This document shows, one piece after another, positions 12,475 to 22,500 of a stretch of 64,000 nucleotides of DNA (position 1 is its first letter; the number at the start of each line of letters is the position of its first letter). Source of the stretch: Triatoma infestans. Taxonomy: Eukaryota > Arthropoda > Insecta > Hemiptera > Reduviidae. The position numbers were made by a program, and so were the translations under genes. The notes below the pieces were generated by a model. That model had not been told where the DNA came from, searched no databases, and saw only the letters and a program-made list of their open reading frames with translations. The stretch is from the NCBI GenBank assembly GCA_011037195.1, contig JAAEAF010006122.1, forward strand, positions 62,001 through 126,000, read 5' to 3'.

Positions 12475-12768
12475 GAAGCTTCCAATGTTATCCCAGACCA
12501 TCAGTTTGGTTGTAGACGCCACCATTCTACCATACAACAAACTCACCGCGTTGTAGACACCATTGCATCCTCCCTTGAGAAGATGGAGTGCTGTTCGGGA
12601 GCTTTCCTAGATGTGAAGCAGGCCTTCGGTCGAGATGGCACCCCGGGCTGCTCTGGAAACTTAAGGGCATCCTTCCAGCCACTTATTATCTTATCCTAAA
12701 GTCTTAGTTATCTGATAGGTATTTTCAAGTACAAATCGGATCATCTTTCTCTCCTTTCAATCATACCG
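12475..12768 (+). pseudogene. Jockey-like reverse transcriptase, N-terminal half
   Basis: Translation from 12475 gives the finger region IPDHQFGCRRHHSTIQQ and LDVKQAF, then a one-base loss just after AF shifts the frame into WHPGLLWKLKGIL. An in-frame TAG follows the LKS segment. The first catalytic aspartate, normally in AFD, reads G here. The product would be the polymerase copying the element's RNA at a nicked chromosome target. Start and endonuclease are missing, so this is a dead fragment. The frame reaches NHT at the insertion junction and resumes with VAGVPQ at 13680. Confidence 0.8.
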
Positions 12769-13640
12769 AAGCTCAGGAGGGTACTGGCCTATCGGGGGCG
12801 GGAGCATGGTTTCAGGAGTTGGATAGAGGGAGTTCGGTGGCCTTGGGTGGTTTGGCCACTGTTTTCCAGTCTGAGGTGGTGGGCATCATTGAATGCTGCC
12901 ACCTTGTGGGGGAGTGGCTAGGAGAGTTTAAGGAAGTGCGGATCTTCTCCGATAGTCAAGCCGCATTAAGGGCTTTGAGTATGCCTTGGTGGAGTTCGAA
13001 ATTAGTGGGAGAATGTAGGAGAAGGCTTAACGCTTTGGCTCGGAGGGGTAAGGTGCATCTCTATTGGATACCCGGACATGCGGGAATAGAGGGCAATGAG
13101 AGGGCGGATCGGCTGGCCAGGGAGGGATCATCATTACCATTTTGTGGTCCTGAACCAGCCTTGGCCGTTACAAAGACGTTTCGCGACAAACAGATTAGAC
13201 TTTGGAAGACGAGAGCTTTGGAGAAACGCTGGGGGGACACGCAGGGGTGCCTCCAAGCTAAAAGATTTATAAAGGCAAGCAAGCAGGGAATTTCGGAGTA
13301 TCTCCTGTCTCTTAGTAGGACGGGTTTGAGAACCTTGGTAGGGATAGTGACTGGACACCCAAGTGTGTCCAGTCACTTGTTTAACATAGGGAGGACGCGG
13401 AGTCCCATTTGTCAGAACTGTGATGACGGAGTTAGGGAAACGGTGTATCACTACTTATGTCAGTGTCCCCGTTTCGCTGGAACTAGGTTTCGTATATTTG
13501 GGAGGACACCACTCCCGCAGGATTGCCTGGGCGAGTTGGAGTTTAGGGATATCTTGGGATATTGCAGATTAACCGGCAAGTTACCGGGGGAGATTAATTA
13601 CGGGGTTACGGGGGGTATCGGGGGGATAAGAGCCACATAG
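12768..13640 (+). pseudogene. LINE RNase H and C-terminal zinc-finger-like region
   Basis: Open without a stop from the insertion junction to the TAG at 13638; the first ATG is 12819. RNase H type I motifs are present: E in FQSEVVGI, D in SDSQAAL and D in ERADRLA, with the WIPGHAGIEGNE block. The first catalytic aspartate (the usual TDGS) is lost because truncation falls just after it. Downstream is the Cys/His cluster with CQNC, then H, then CQC (about residues 199-215), common at the C-terminus of I-superfamily LINEs. In an intact element RNase H degrades the RNA strand during reverse transcription. The uninterrupted frame implies a fairly recent insertion, younger than the broken Jockey host. 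Confidence 0.85.
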
Positions 13641-13679
13641 GCTCAGGTCCCGCGCCTTTGGGCACCCGTTTTGATAATA
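12769..13679 (+). mobile_element. I-like LINE 3' fragment nested in the Jockey-like element
   Basis: This 911-bp insert is flanked by ATACCG at 12763-12768 and 13680-13685, a 6-bp target duplication. Its right end is a short TAA-type tail (GATAATA) rather than poly(A), as known for the I clade. GC content is clearly higher than the host element. It is 5' truncated so that only the RNase H domain, the C-terminal region and a short 3' UTR remain. Removing the insert and one duplication reconnects the Jockey frame (NHT/VAGVPQ), which supports these borders. Confidence 0.8.
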
Positions 13680-14263
13680 ATACCGTAGCTGGAGTGCCGC
13701 AAAGCAGCATTCTAGATCCTATCCTTTACTCAGTATACACTGCAGACATCCCAACACATCCTGATACCATCCTTCTCACCTATGCAGATAATACTGCTAT
13801 CCTGTGTTCTAATAATGATCCCGTAACAGCCCATAGAAATCTACAAACCCACCTCTCCTCCCTAGAAAATTGATTCAAAAAATGGGTCATTAAACTTAAT
13901 GAAAATAAGTCCCCAAACATTACCTTCACTCTACGTCGCATTACCCTTCCCCCAGTCTACTACAACTTAATTCCCTTACCAGTGGTCAACATTGCTCGCT
14001 ATCTTAGGCTTTACTTAGACCGAAGACTTACATGGAATCCTCATACACGACTTAAAAGAATAGAACTAAACAGACGCTTTCGACAACTTAAAAGACTAGT
14101 GGACAACAGATCTAAACTCTCCCTAGACAACAAAAGACCAATTTATACATCTATTTTAAAGCCTATCTGGGCGTACGGAATAGAGAACTATGGGGTTCAA
14201 CCAAACGCTCAAATCTCCAAAGACTCCAATCCCTACAATCCAGAATCCTCCGTAACATTGTGA
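13680..14263 (+). pseudogene. Jockey-like reverse transcriptase, C-terminal half
   Basis: Resumes with VAGVPQSSILDPILY (normally GVPQGS.LGP), then TYADNTAIL, where the catalytic YADD reads YADN. A TGA follows the SLEN segment (13871-13873). After frame changes the thumb and C-terminal region follow (RYLRLYLDRRLTWNPH, KPIWAYG). With both catalytic positions altered and several stops the protein cannot be functional. Confidence 0.85.
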
Positions 14264-14624
14264 ACGCTCCTTTTTACGTCTCCAACCGAACCATACATAC
14301 TGATCTTAATATACCGTTCATTGCTCAAGTCGCCCAAACCCGTTACAGGAAATTTCATATTAACCTACAGACTCACACAAACTCCTTTAATTCAACACCT
14401 CCCTTCCCGAACACTTCCTAATAACCCTCCTAGACGTCTTAAAAGACAATGGCCTCGTGATCTCCTCTCAAGTGAAGAGAGTCCAATAGTGATTTTGTAT
14501 AGTTTTGGGGTGTTACCATTGGGTACTTCTCCACTCATTTTGTATGCATGTTCTTTGTATGATTGTTACTTATAGCGCTATCGCGTTGATTGTAGCGTAA
14601 ACAAAGATTAAAAAAAAAAAAAAA
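14264..14624 (+). other. Jockey-like LINE, C-terminal tail and 3' UTR
   Basis: Carries the decayed RRLKRQWPRDLLSSEES tail, then the 3' UTR with TTATAGCGCTATCGCGTTGA and the terminal A run. This 3' module is the part repeated at 5612-6111 and, more distantly, at 57560. Confidence 0.75.
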
Positions 14625-15042
14625 TTGCACAATTTTCTCAATAAGATACCAGCGGGTTTGTTCAAACTTGATGTACTATCTGCTTTTCTGAAAACTTTCA
14701 CTTATGTTGGGATATTGGTATATTTTTCACAAAAATAATTTATTATACTAAGTTTAAAGAAATCAACTGGTAACTATCGAGAAAATGGCGGAAATTTAAA
14801 AAGAATTTAAGGAAATTCGCAAATCCGGTCAACTGATTTTTCTTCAAACTTGTAATTTTTCCCAAGACAATAATTCGAGGAAGCTGGGAGACGTCACGCT
14901 ACTCTCTAAAGTACCATGCTTTATACTTTGGACTTCCCCAGCTGTTTAATAAAATACGCTACTAAATATTTGGATGTTTTTAGACAATTAGTCATTTAGA
15001 AAGCATTACAGAAGAGAAAATCTTATATTTATGTCACACCAG
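14625..15042 (+). mobile_element. HINE-like repeat, copy D, right part
   Basis: Continues the monomer interrupted at 12474 (ACAATTTTCTCAATAAGATACC matches the usual 'caattttctcaaaaatggct' position) and ends at about 15042 with a decayed 3' terminus (GTCACACCAG). Confidence 0.55.
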
Positions 15043-16030
15043 TTCCCGCCTTTTCACATAATTTTCCAAATAAAATTTAATCTTTTATTTCGATTAATAG
15101 TTGTAAATTTACCATTTGTTTTCGTATTGGAGTTGAATTTTCCACGTATGAACATTGTTGAACATTGTAAATGCGATTTATTAAAAAAATAAAAGTTCTT
15201 TTTGAAGGTTTATAAGAGTGGTCGTCAATTCCGATATTTATGTCTATTTACATTTTCTATAAGATGAAATAACTTTCCAAGACCAATGGCGGCAAAATTT
15301 AAATTTATATAATTCAGTCTACAAATGTTTCAGTATCTCAAATAGCCGCTCAAAATTTTCTGATAGGACGTATTATTTAATTATTGTCTTACCTTATTTA
15401 AAGTACTTAGCTCACTTGTATTTCATCATCATAGTTTTATTCTTATGCTCAATAAGGAAAGGATAAATAAGAAACTTTAAAACACTGTCTAGATCACGTA
15501 ATTAATTGCTAAGCCTAAAGTTCGAGGATTTGTTGTTTCAGATCAGTTGAAAATTATAGAGCTAACAAAGATACTTGTCATCGAATGAGACGACAACATT
15601 TTAAGGTTTCTATGCATTTTTAAAAGTTGAAAGGCCAATTTTTTATCGCTTAGTTGTAATCTAAAATATAAATTCTACTAAGATGTGTTTATATAAAAAG
15701 TTGAAAAAAAATTATCTACAAATTTTGTAGATGCTTCATTTTATATCACTTAATTAGTATTATTGGGCATAATTAAGGTAATTTATGTATAAATATTTGA
15801 AGCGAATTTTTGTAATGTTTGCCTTTGATTTATTGTTTAATATTTGATATTGGCTTATATGAATACTAACAATAATTATAATAATAATAAAAATAATAAC
15901 AAATTGTAATAAATTACATTATTTTAAAATAAAAAATAAATATAGATATCATATATATTTACTTACCTTAAACAATAGTTGTTGTTAAAAAAAAATAAAA
16001 TAAAAAGTTAATCAGATGAAGAGGAAAAAA
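15043..16030. other. AT-rich non-coding stretch
   Basis: Long AT-rich sequence with runs such as AATAATAATAA near 15885-15900. Nothing gene-like seen. It precedes the GC-rich promoter-like patch. Confidence 0.6.
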
Positions 16031-16039
16031 AGCAGTTTA

Positions 16040-16310
16040 AGAAAGCCTTTCATAGTAGAGCGTTGCGCGAGTTCAAACCCAGAAGGGTTTATGATCGCCG
16101 CGACCGCCGGTTAGAGCGAGTTTGTTGGAGGCAGCATAGCTAAGCGTCCCTTTATATACCTCCCCTCCACTATACACTTGCAGGGCATTGGGGGCCTTGG
16201 AGGCGGAGTACGGCCGCCCCCACATACTGTAGTCCCTTCTTCCATGCTCAGTCAGTAGTGCTCGTGAGTCCAGCCTGCTCGGTTCTGCCGCCCTTTTCCA
16301 ATATAAGCTA
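16040..16310 (+). promoter_or_regulatory. GC-rich promoter-like patch upstream of the host gene
   Basis: About 270 bases that stand out from AT-rich surroundings by GC and CpG content (for example GATCGCCGCGACCGCCGG and CGGCCGCCCC). A TATATA lies at 16153-16158. The Inr/DPE pair is at its right end. It sits about 1.5 kb upstream of, and on the same strand as, the signal-peptide exon. I see no repeat family in it, unlike most of the window. It could instead be an unrelated 5' exon or enhancer. Confidence 0.5.
16252..16286 (+). promoter_or_regulatory. Initiator plus DPE core promoter (TSS about 16254)
   Basis: TCAGT at 16252-16256 fits the arthropod initiator with A+1 at 16254. GGTTCT at 16281-16286 fits the downstream promoter element RGWYVT exactly at +28 to +33, the spacing required for TFIID binding in TATA-less promoters. 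No TATA box is at -30. The match is by eye; such motifs occur by chance, but the exact spacing in the only large GC-rich patch nearby is suggestive. Confidence 0.45.
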
Positions 16311-16319
16311 TTCTATTTT

Positions 16320-17630
16320 TCTCGTCGTGTTTTATGTTACTTTTTTTCATTATATTTCAAATCTATAATTTTTTTAATTAATTTATTTATACTCTAAAAT
16401 AACGTAGCATTATTTTCGTAAAATGTCCAATACTAAATAATATATTTTTATTTATTTTGTTTTTGTCAATGAGTTTTAATTACATCGGCAAAAGTGATCA
16501 TCTATAAAACTAATGATTCCGTGGGTGCGATTTATTATGGCTGGACAAAGTTTGTAATATCATAGTGTATTATTATTAATAATTAGTGTTACGTTCGTTA
16601 TTGAACGTTCGCAATATCCGTCTAGAAAATACTTTTTGTTAACTAACTAACTGAAGATTGGAACAAAAATTTAGAAAATAATTAATGAAGGTTACTTTCA
16701 AATAATTATTTGATTTTATTTTATTTTTTTTTATCGTTGATTTTATCTAGATAAATAATGTATTATTTATCCGGCAAAAATTTTTTTTAATTAATTTTAA
16801 TGAAGTGCAGCTTAATATTTCCTATTTATTCATCATAGCACTTAAATGGTGTAATTAATTTTAATAACTAAAATTAATGGCCTAATGCCCATTATAATGT
16901 CTATAATGATTTGTTTAAATATATTTCCATTGAACTTTAATAAATTTACTTATTTTCCTCTTTTTGGTTTTTTTGTACATTTTAAATATAATACAATAAT
17001 ACATCCTTTAGTCAAAGTATAATTTTCTTCCATTTCTAGAATTGAATTTACAATCTTGATAAAAAAAAAATTAAATCACTTTTTAATTTTTTGATAATTT
17101 CTAGCCGGGTATTGCGAGGTTTAACTTTTTTTTTCTTTTACGCGATAGAAGAGAATTGCGAACAGCAACAGGCGGTCAACACAACAAAAACATAAGCAAC
17201 TCCAGAAGTGAACAGCCCCAAACTAGAAGGTGCAGACTACGGAGGACAACTGGCAACACTTTTCAAGACAAAATCCTCTATTCCTTTTCATTAAATCCTC
17301 CTTACCTGATTATATTCTATAGAAAAATACATCCTATACCAAAACATTGTTACTTCTTTCCAAAAAAAAAAAAAAAAATATATGATCGTTTAGCTCAAAT
17401 ATTTACTTTATAAAATAATATTATAACCAAACTCAAAAAAAGAGAAATAGAAAAAAATACATTAAAATAAATCAGTTAAAAAAATAAATTATAATAAAAT
17501 AACAAATAAAAATAAAAAAAAAAACAAAGGTTGATTTGGTGATGAGGGTTGGCCAAGTTTTGGCATTGTCAGCCTGTTATGTTTTTATTAAATATAACCA
17601 GTTGGTGGCTTTGTAAACAGGCTGAAGTTG
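16320..17630. other. Presumed 5' intron / UTR sequence of the host gene
   Basis: Mostly AT-rich. A C/A-rich, GC-richer segment at about 17149-17270 follows a pyrimidine tract ending in AG at 17148 and could be a non-coding 5' exon. The rest shows A runs and no repeat I recognise. Exon borders upstream of 17758 cannot be fixed without transcripts. Confidence 0.35.
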
Positions 17631-17757
17631 TTATTATTGGCTGTGGTTGTTTTGGTGGAAGACGTGAGCCGCTTCCGCCGGAAAAGAAACTCCGGCGGCA
17701 AGACAGGCAGAAGAGGAACAGAAAGCGGCTGTTGCTGCCGTTGTTATATCTTCTGTC

Positions 17758-17854
17758 ATGTCCTTACCGACGGTGGCACGCGTCACAGCGCCCCTCTTAG
17801 CCTTCGCATTTCTACTGCAGCTAATCGCTGCTCCTACTGCATTCGCACAAAATG
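17758..17854 (+). CDS. First coding exon: secretory signal peptide of an unidentified protein
   Basis: ATG at 17758 opens 32 codons plus one base before a consensus donor (AATG|GTAAGT, donor at 17855). An in-frame TGA at 17665-17667 and no in-frame ATG in between support this start. The peptide begins MSLPTVARVTAP, has a hydrophobic core LLAFAFLLQLIAA (about residues 13-25) and ends in TAFA, so signal peptidase would cut after Ala30, just before QN. The protein is therefore secreted or membrane-anchored. The intron is in phase 1 right after the signal peptide, a layout common in genes for extracellular modules such as Ig domains; that family is inference only. Out-of-frame ATGs at 17549 and 17628 could act as upstream ORFs if in the transcript. 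Codons are GC-rich compared with the surroundings. I do not recognise the gene and found no second exon. Confidence 0.75.
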
Positions 17855-19069
17855 GTAAGTCTTTTCATTTTCATTTTTTTTTCTCCAAATGCTTTTTTAT
17901 TTTTTATTTTTGTAAAATGATTGTTTTACCTTTCTCAAAAATAAACATCACACGTCAGAACATAAAAGACACACGTATCTGTTCTATTTCCATATCTAAA
18001 CTAGAATAGTAACTTGGCAAAACAAACTTAAATGTTTCATAAAGAGGAATTCATCATATTATATCACAGTAGATGATAAAATTTTTGTTCATATTTTCTT
18101 AACAATACAGATGTACCAAATTATTTAGAAATCTAAAGAAAATACAAAATACCATAAATATTTTTCATTTCGCCATTATTGTATTTTCTGAACCCAAATT
18201 TCATGCACTAAATCTATCAATTTCGGATTGATTCTTTAAAGAATTGGCTTGCCTAAATTTCTTTAATACAAGTAATTCATCTATAATTATTAATGTTTAG
18301 CCGTGTTTATTTGTTTGAGCACGAATGTGTACACAGTTAACAATTTAAAATACTGGAACAAATTTATGTAAATAATATTATATTATCTAAAAATCTTAAT
18401 ATCACAAAGTAAAGAATAAATTATTCAATGTCCAATTGAATATAATAGATACGACAACAGGTGTGTCCTATTTTCTATTAAATCTGCGTGAAAAATAATA
18501 CATTTGAAAGTAACAATAAAAAAAAATTTTCTTAAGTGGCTATGAATAATATTTAGAAAATGTTTCAACAATAAAGGAGATATTCATTATTTACTTAATC
18601 AAATTAATTTATAAATAATCAAATTAAACTTAATAAATAATTAATCAATTTTTTTTTTTTTTTACTTAATCAAATTATACGAGTAATATAAATGGTGAAT
18701 TATATTTGGCATATTATGTAAACAATGAAAATCATAGATTTCTGAATTAATTTACTCATTTTATTCTATTTTACGTTCACTAAATATTAATTTTACAAAA
18801 TACATACCAGCTACTCAATGTAAACAAAAAATTACTATTTTAAATATCATAAGATGTAATGAGGATGTATTTCTTTATGTGGTAATAATCCACGATTAGT
18901 ACCAAAATCTTCCTGGTGTTGATTTAATAATTACTTACATTTTAGAAATATAATTTTAATTTTTTTTAAATTTAAAAATATTTTTATTTCTCAAACTTTT
19001 TATTATATTTATTTTTATTACTCAAACAAATTTTTTAGCGAGAAAATTTCAGAAAACTGTTAAAAAAAA
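17855..19069 (+). other. Start of the presumed large first intron
   Basis: Begins with the GTAAGT donor and is AT-rich throughout. No acceptor with a following coding frame and no recognisable repeat seen. Confidence 0.5.
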
Positions 19070-19275
19070 CAAAAAACTGTAAATTTACTCTTCCGGTCAA
19101 CCTTTTTCTTCAAATTCGGAATTTTTTCTTATGTATTTAATTCTTATCAATATTATCTGGATGATAAGATCTTATATTGCATATACGGAAATGTTATTTC
19201 AAAGAAAGGCTTAACGTCACCTCCCCTCAACGTCTATTTCCGGTGAAAACTTGATATCGGAACTTTCGACTTCAC
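19070..19275 (-). mobile_element. HINE-like fragment
   Basis: One monomer in reverse orientation (CTTCCGGTCAACC, TCAAATTCGGAATTT), followed by the 5'-end motif complement CTATTTCCGGTGAAAACTTG. Lacks the middle part, so it is internally deleted. Confidence 0.55.
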
Positions 19276-19431
19276 CAGCTTCTTACCAGCAATTTAATGT
19301 GAAAAATCTCATACGGCTTTCTTTTATAGCACCAGTTGAACGAGGTTGTAACAGACGGTTTTGTATACATATATAATAGAATGGTTGTTTGTCGACCATT
19401 GTAAGTAGATATTTTTAAAGTTGTGGCCAAA

Positions 19432-19436
<5 letters not shown>

Positions 19437-19462
<26 letters not shown>

Positions 19463-19718
19463 TAGTAGCTATAAAATCATCAATGTTATTTTCACTTTGG
19501 TCTTTATTCACAACTTTCAACAATATATAGTATATAGTATTTAAAAAAAATTGTAGAAGCAGAAATCGAAAAATCACGAAAAACGAAAAAAATGTAGTGC
19601 CTTGCGGTTAACAGTTTCTCTCATCAAACCGTTACTGGCTGATTCCATGGGTACCACTAAAATAAAATATCATATTACTGCTTTGTGCGATTTTTTGTTT
19701 TTTGACAACACCCACACA

Positions 19719-19762
<44 letters not shown>

Positions 19763-19870
19763 TAAAGAGATTGTGAAAATTTAGTAATAACCATTTTTTT
19801 TAAATGCTTTGAGATACTTCTTGAAACTTATTTCACGGTCAAATACGTCTTCTTACGCAATAAGATGATG
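19437..19870 (-). mobile_element. HINE-like repeat, copy E (partial)
   Basis: Starts near a long A run (19437-19461). From about 19540 it carries the inverted core (AATCACGAAAAACG, ATTCCATGGGTACCACTAAA) and a (CA)n of about 40 bp at 19721-19760, in the family's microsatellite position. Confidence 0.55.
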
Positions 19871-19887
19871 TAAAAAAAAAATTTTTA

Positions 19888-20924
19888 AAAATCTGGTATA
19901 AAACACTCACACGACTCGAGTCTTTTATTGCAATTTAATATTACAATAATGTCACAAACATTCTTCAAACTTATAATTTTCTGTAAATGTTTAGTAGTCT
20001 AACATTTTTCGCAGAAGCATGACCCCTTCCGGTAGTCAGTTTAATTGGAAAAATGTTTCCAAACAAAAGTGCTACGGCTCCTTATGTATAGTTAGTATCC
20101 AGAATTTAATGAAGGCTTTTGATATGATGTAAAAAAAATCACAGTAAACTGAAAAAGCTCTTCAGTAATATCATACTTCCGGTTACCTGTTTTTTTATTC
20201 AATTTCGGATTTTTGGCCGATATATCGAATTCTAATTAGTATTGTATAGATGATAGAGTTGTATAATAAATTGAAATGGCACTATACAGGAAACCACTAT
20301 CTCACTTTAAAACAAAAAAACCCTTAAATGAATTTATTAGAAACCTGGAAAACAAAAGTGATAGGCCTCTGTATGTATACAGGTTAGTATAGGTTCTCTT
20401 CAAACTTGGATTTTTGACATTACATTTTATTGTAATTAATATTATATATAGATGATAAAAAGATATTATTAACGGAAATAATATTCAGAGGTAAACATAA
20501 ACCTCTCAAATCCTAATCACATCTTTAATGAATTTTTCCGGCAAAGTGTTTGGATTAAAAATACATTTGTAGAGTCAATATGCCAAGTTAAAAGAAAATC
20601 GTTTCTCGAAACTTTTTCGTAAAATTGCAAAAAAAAAAACCTGAAAAATCCATTCAGTTAAGTATTACCTCCGGTTGACCGATTTTGATCAAAACGTTAC
20701 TGCCGAATGCAGTGACAGCATTTAAACTAAATATGAAGTTTGAACTTTTTGCAATTTTCCCTTTTTGAGTTTGCGAACCACTTGTAGTGAGACAGATAGA
20801 CAGAAATATACGTTTACTTAATTCTGAAAACTCCTTTTATGGAATCAGGGGACCCAAAAACCGAAGTATTTCCTTCGAAAAACCGATATCGAAAATTTGA
20901 CACGATCCCCGTACTTTCTCTTAC
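19888..20924 (-). mobile_element. HINE-like repeat, copy F (old, near full length)
   Basis: Starts with a decayed 3' end (AATCTGGTATAAAACACTCAC) and finishes near 20924 with GATATCGAAAATTTGACACG and CTTTCTCTTAC. Several diverged monomers are present. The microsatellite position (about 20775-20815) holds GACAGATAGACAG rather than TG repeats, so this copy predates or lost the expansion. A run of G follows at about 20929-20942. Confidence 0.6.
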
Positions 20925-21150
20925 AGCAGTGGGGGGGGGGGGAAGAGCCAGAAACACATAACTTTCTTGTTCTGCCATCTCATTTGGAATGTTTACATTA
21001 TCATATTGTTACCTAAGCTTTGAAATCCTGGATACTCTTGAAATGCTTCTTTAGAGGAAAACATCCCCTTATATTTGTACTAAATTAAAAGTAATTGCTG
21101 AAATGTATTCTAGAAAATAACTAAAAAACCGAGTAAACCTAAGCTTGGTA

Positions 21151-21840
21151 ATGTATTGGAATCAGCGATCGGATCCCACCGCTGCCACCAGATGTATTGG
21201 AATCAGATGTCTTGGTGTCGGGAGTTGAAGTGAGCAGTAAGTGATTGTTAGTTAGAGAATTGTTATTCGAAATACGTACTACTGATTTATGAAAATAAAC
21301 TATATTTTAACAAATAATTTAAAGTGTTTTGAAATAGATAAACTAAGATGCACAATTGTAAATGAATATAAGAATTATGAAATGAATATAAAATATTAAA
21401 GAAGTAGTTTTAAAACCTTAAATAGGGACCCGCTCGCGAAGTGTGAAACTTAATTGACGTGAACTGCTGTCTAACTGACTGATAACTCGTAACTGGTGAA
21501 TAACTGGTTGCTTGACTGACAGAATACTGCTGTTATACTGATGTGATACTGGTTGTGAACTGATCGCTGATATATAACTGATCGGTAACTGATCGTGACT
21601 GATCTCGTACTCGTTGTGAACTGATGGATAACTGATTTGAACTGATGACTCCTCGTGTATATAACTGATGTATATCTGATGCTGATATATAACTGATCCC
21701 CTCCTCCAGTGGGAGGCAGACATTTCCTTTGTATGAAGGAAATACAGGCCAGGTGGCCTTTTGACTGTATATCGATCTCTGTTTGAAAGGGTTTTGCCGG
21801 CGGTTCTTGACCTGCAGATAGCGGCTGGCTGGAACCACTA
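21151..21840. repeat. LTR-like sequence with decayed ACTGAT repeats
   Basis: The 15-mer ATGTATTGGAATCAG occurs at 21151-21165 and 21192-21206. Between them lies GGATCCCACCGCTGCCACCA, a string I associate with the pol end/LTR boundary of insect Gypsy-like elements, from memory only. Further on, about 21466-21700 is full of irregular AACTGAT units. The two overlapping minus-strand frames here arise from these repeats. It may be a solo LTR plus a pol end; borders unproven. Confidence 0.3.
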
Positions 21841-22126
21841 GTTATAATTTTTAGATTTATTGATTATTTAAAAATTATATCTTCTTGCCATCCCATCACA
21901 GTAATCTAATTAAATAGTTTGGTCGAAACCTTAAACTATAAAGCGAATATCATATTTGACTCTTTAATATTTTCCGCATTCTATCTATTCATGATGACAT
22001 ATTAACGGATACAATTTCAAAAACACCATCTATTTCTAAGATCATGATATATTATCCCTCATTGTAACGGTTAAGTCTAAAAGGTATAACACTATCGGGC
22101 ATTAAGAATAGGATATGTGTCAAAAA

Positions 22127-22395
22127 GCAACAGACTAACTGTTGTGGTGGTTGGTTCCACAGAGCTGGAACGCATCAGAGACATTTTCCGTGGTAGCCTG
22201 CTTCATTTTGTGGTCATCGACCGGTTTCGGGCGTTCGCCCATCTTCAGGATGCGTTTTTCAGACAGTGTGCAAGTCTGTGTTGGCACACTGTCTGAAAAA
22301 CGCATCCTGAAGATGAGCGAACGCCCGAAACCGGTCGATGACCACAAAATGAAGCAGGCTACCACGGAAAATGTCTCTGATGCAACAGACTAACT
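22127..22395 (-). mobile_element. Foldback retroelement-like repeat, copy 1 (near-perfect)
   Basis: Arms 22172-22271 and 22284-22383 are complementary over 100 bp with one mismatch around a 12-nt spacer. A 14-bp direct repeat, GCAACAGACTAACT (22127-22140 and 22382-22395), flanks the insert as a target duplication. On the minus strand the element ends in CCACCACAAC next to the duplication, and that 31-bp end (22141-22171) is absent from the other arm. Overlapping frames on both strands are artefacts of the palindrome. Long variable duplications and an asymmetric fixed 3' end argue for target-primed reverse transcription with snap-back, as in Penelope-like elements, rather than a cut-and-paste foldback. 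Confidence 0.85.
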
Positions 22396-22500
22396 TTTAT
22401 CTGAAATTGTATCCATGTTAGCATGTTTATTTTGATTAATTCTGACCAGTTTCAGATTTTCCTATTCATCAAATATTTCCTTTTTTAAATTGTTATTATC
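22396..22500 (-). repeat. Foldback-family subgroup B, single arm
   Basis: Contains the complement of the subgroup B module seen at 52680-52750: CATGTTAGCATGTTTATTTTG followed by GACCAGTTTCAGATTTTCC, in two parts. Only one arm seen. Confidence 0.5.

Larger units (their letters stand above)
12475..14624 (+). mobile_element. Jockey-like LINE, 5'-truncated, with nested insertion
   Basis: The element starts inside the reverse-transcriptase domain and ends with an A run at about 14611-14624. Flanks TTCCACAATT (12465-12474) and TTGCACAATT (14625-14634) look like a 10-bp target duplication with one mismatch. Its own body is split at 12768/13680 by a second LINE fragment. It sits inside HINE-like copy D and is the longest of about five fragments of this family in the window (others at 5612, 35700, 54990 and 57560). 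It is not active. Confidence 0.85.

Noticed and set aside
16153..16158. TATATA as the TATA box of the promoter at 16254
   Set aside because: It lies about 100 bases upstream, not at -30; AT-rich DNA gives many such strings.
21418..21838. Two 101-residue minus-strand frames as a secreted repeat protein
   Set aside because: Both are translations of the decayed ACTGAT repeat in different frames.
22135..22393. Two similar protein frames on opposite strands
   Set aside because: They are mirror products of the 100-bp palindrome and read through both arms; not a gene pair.
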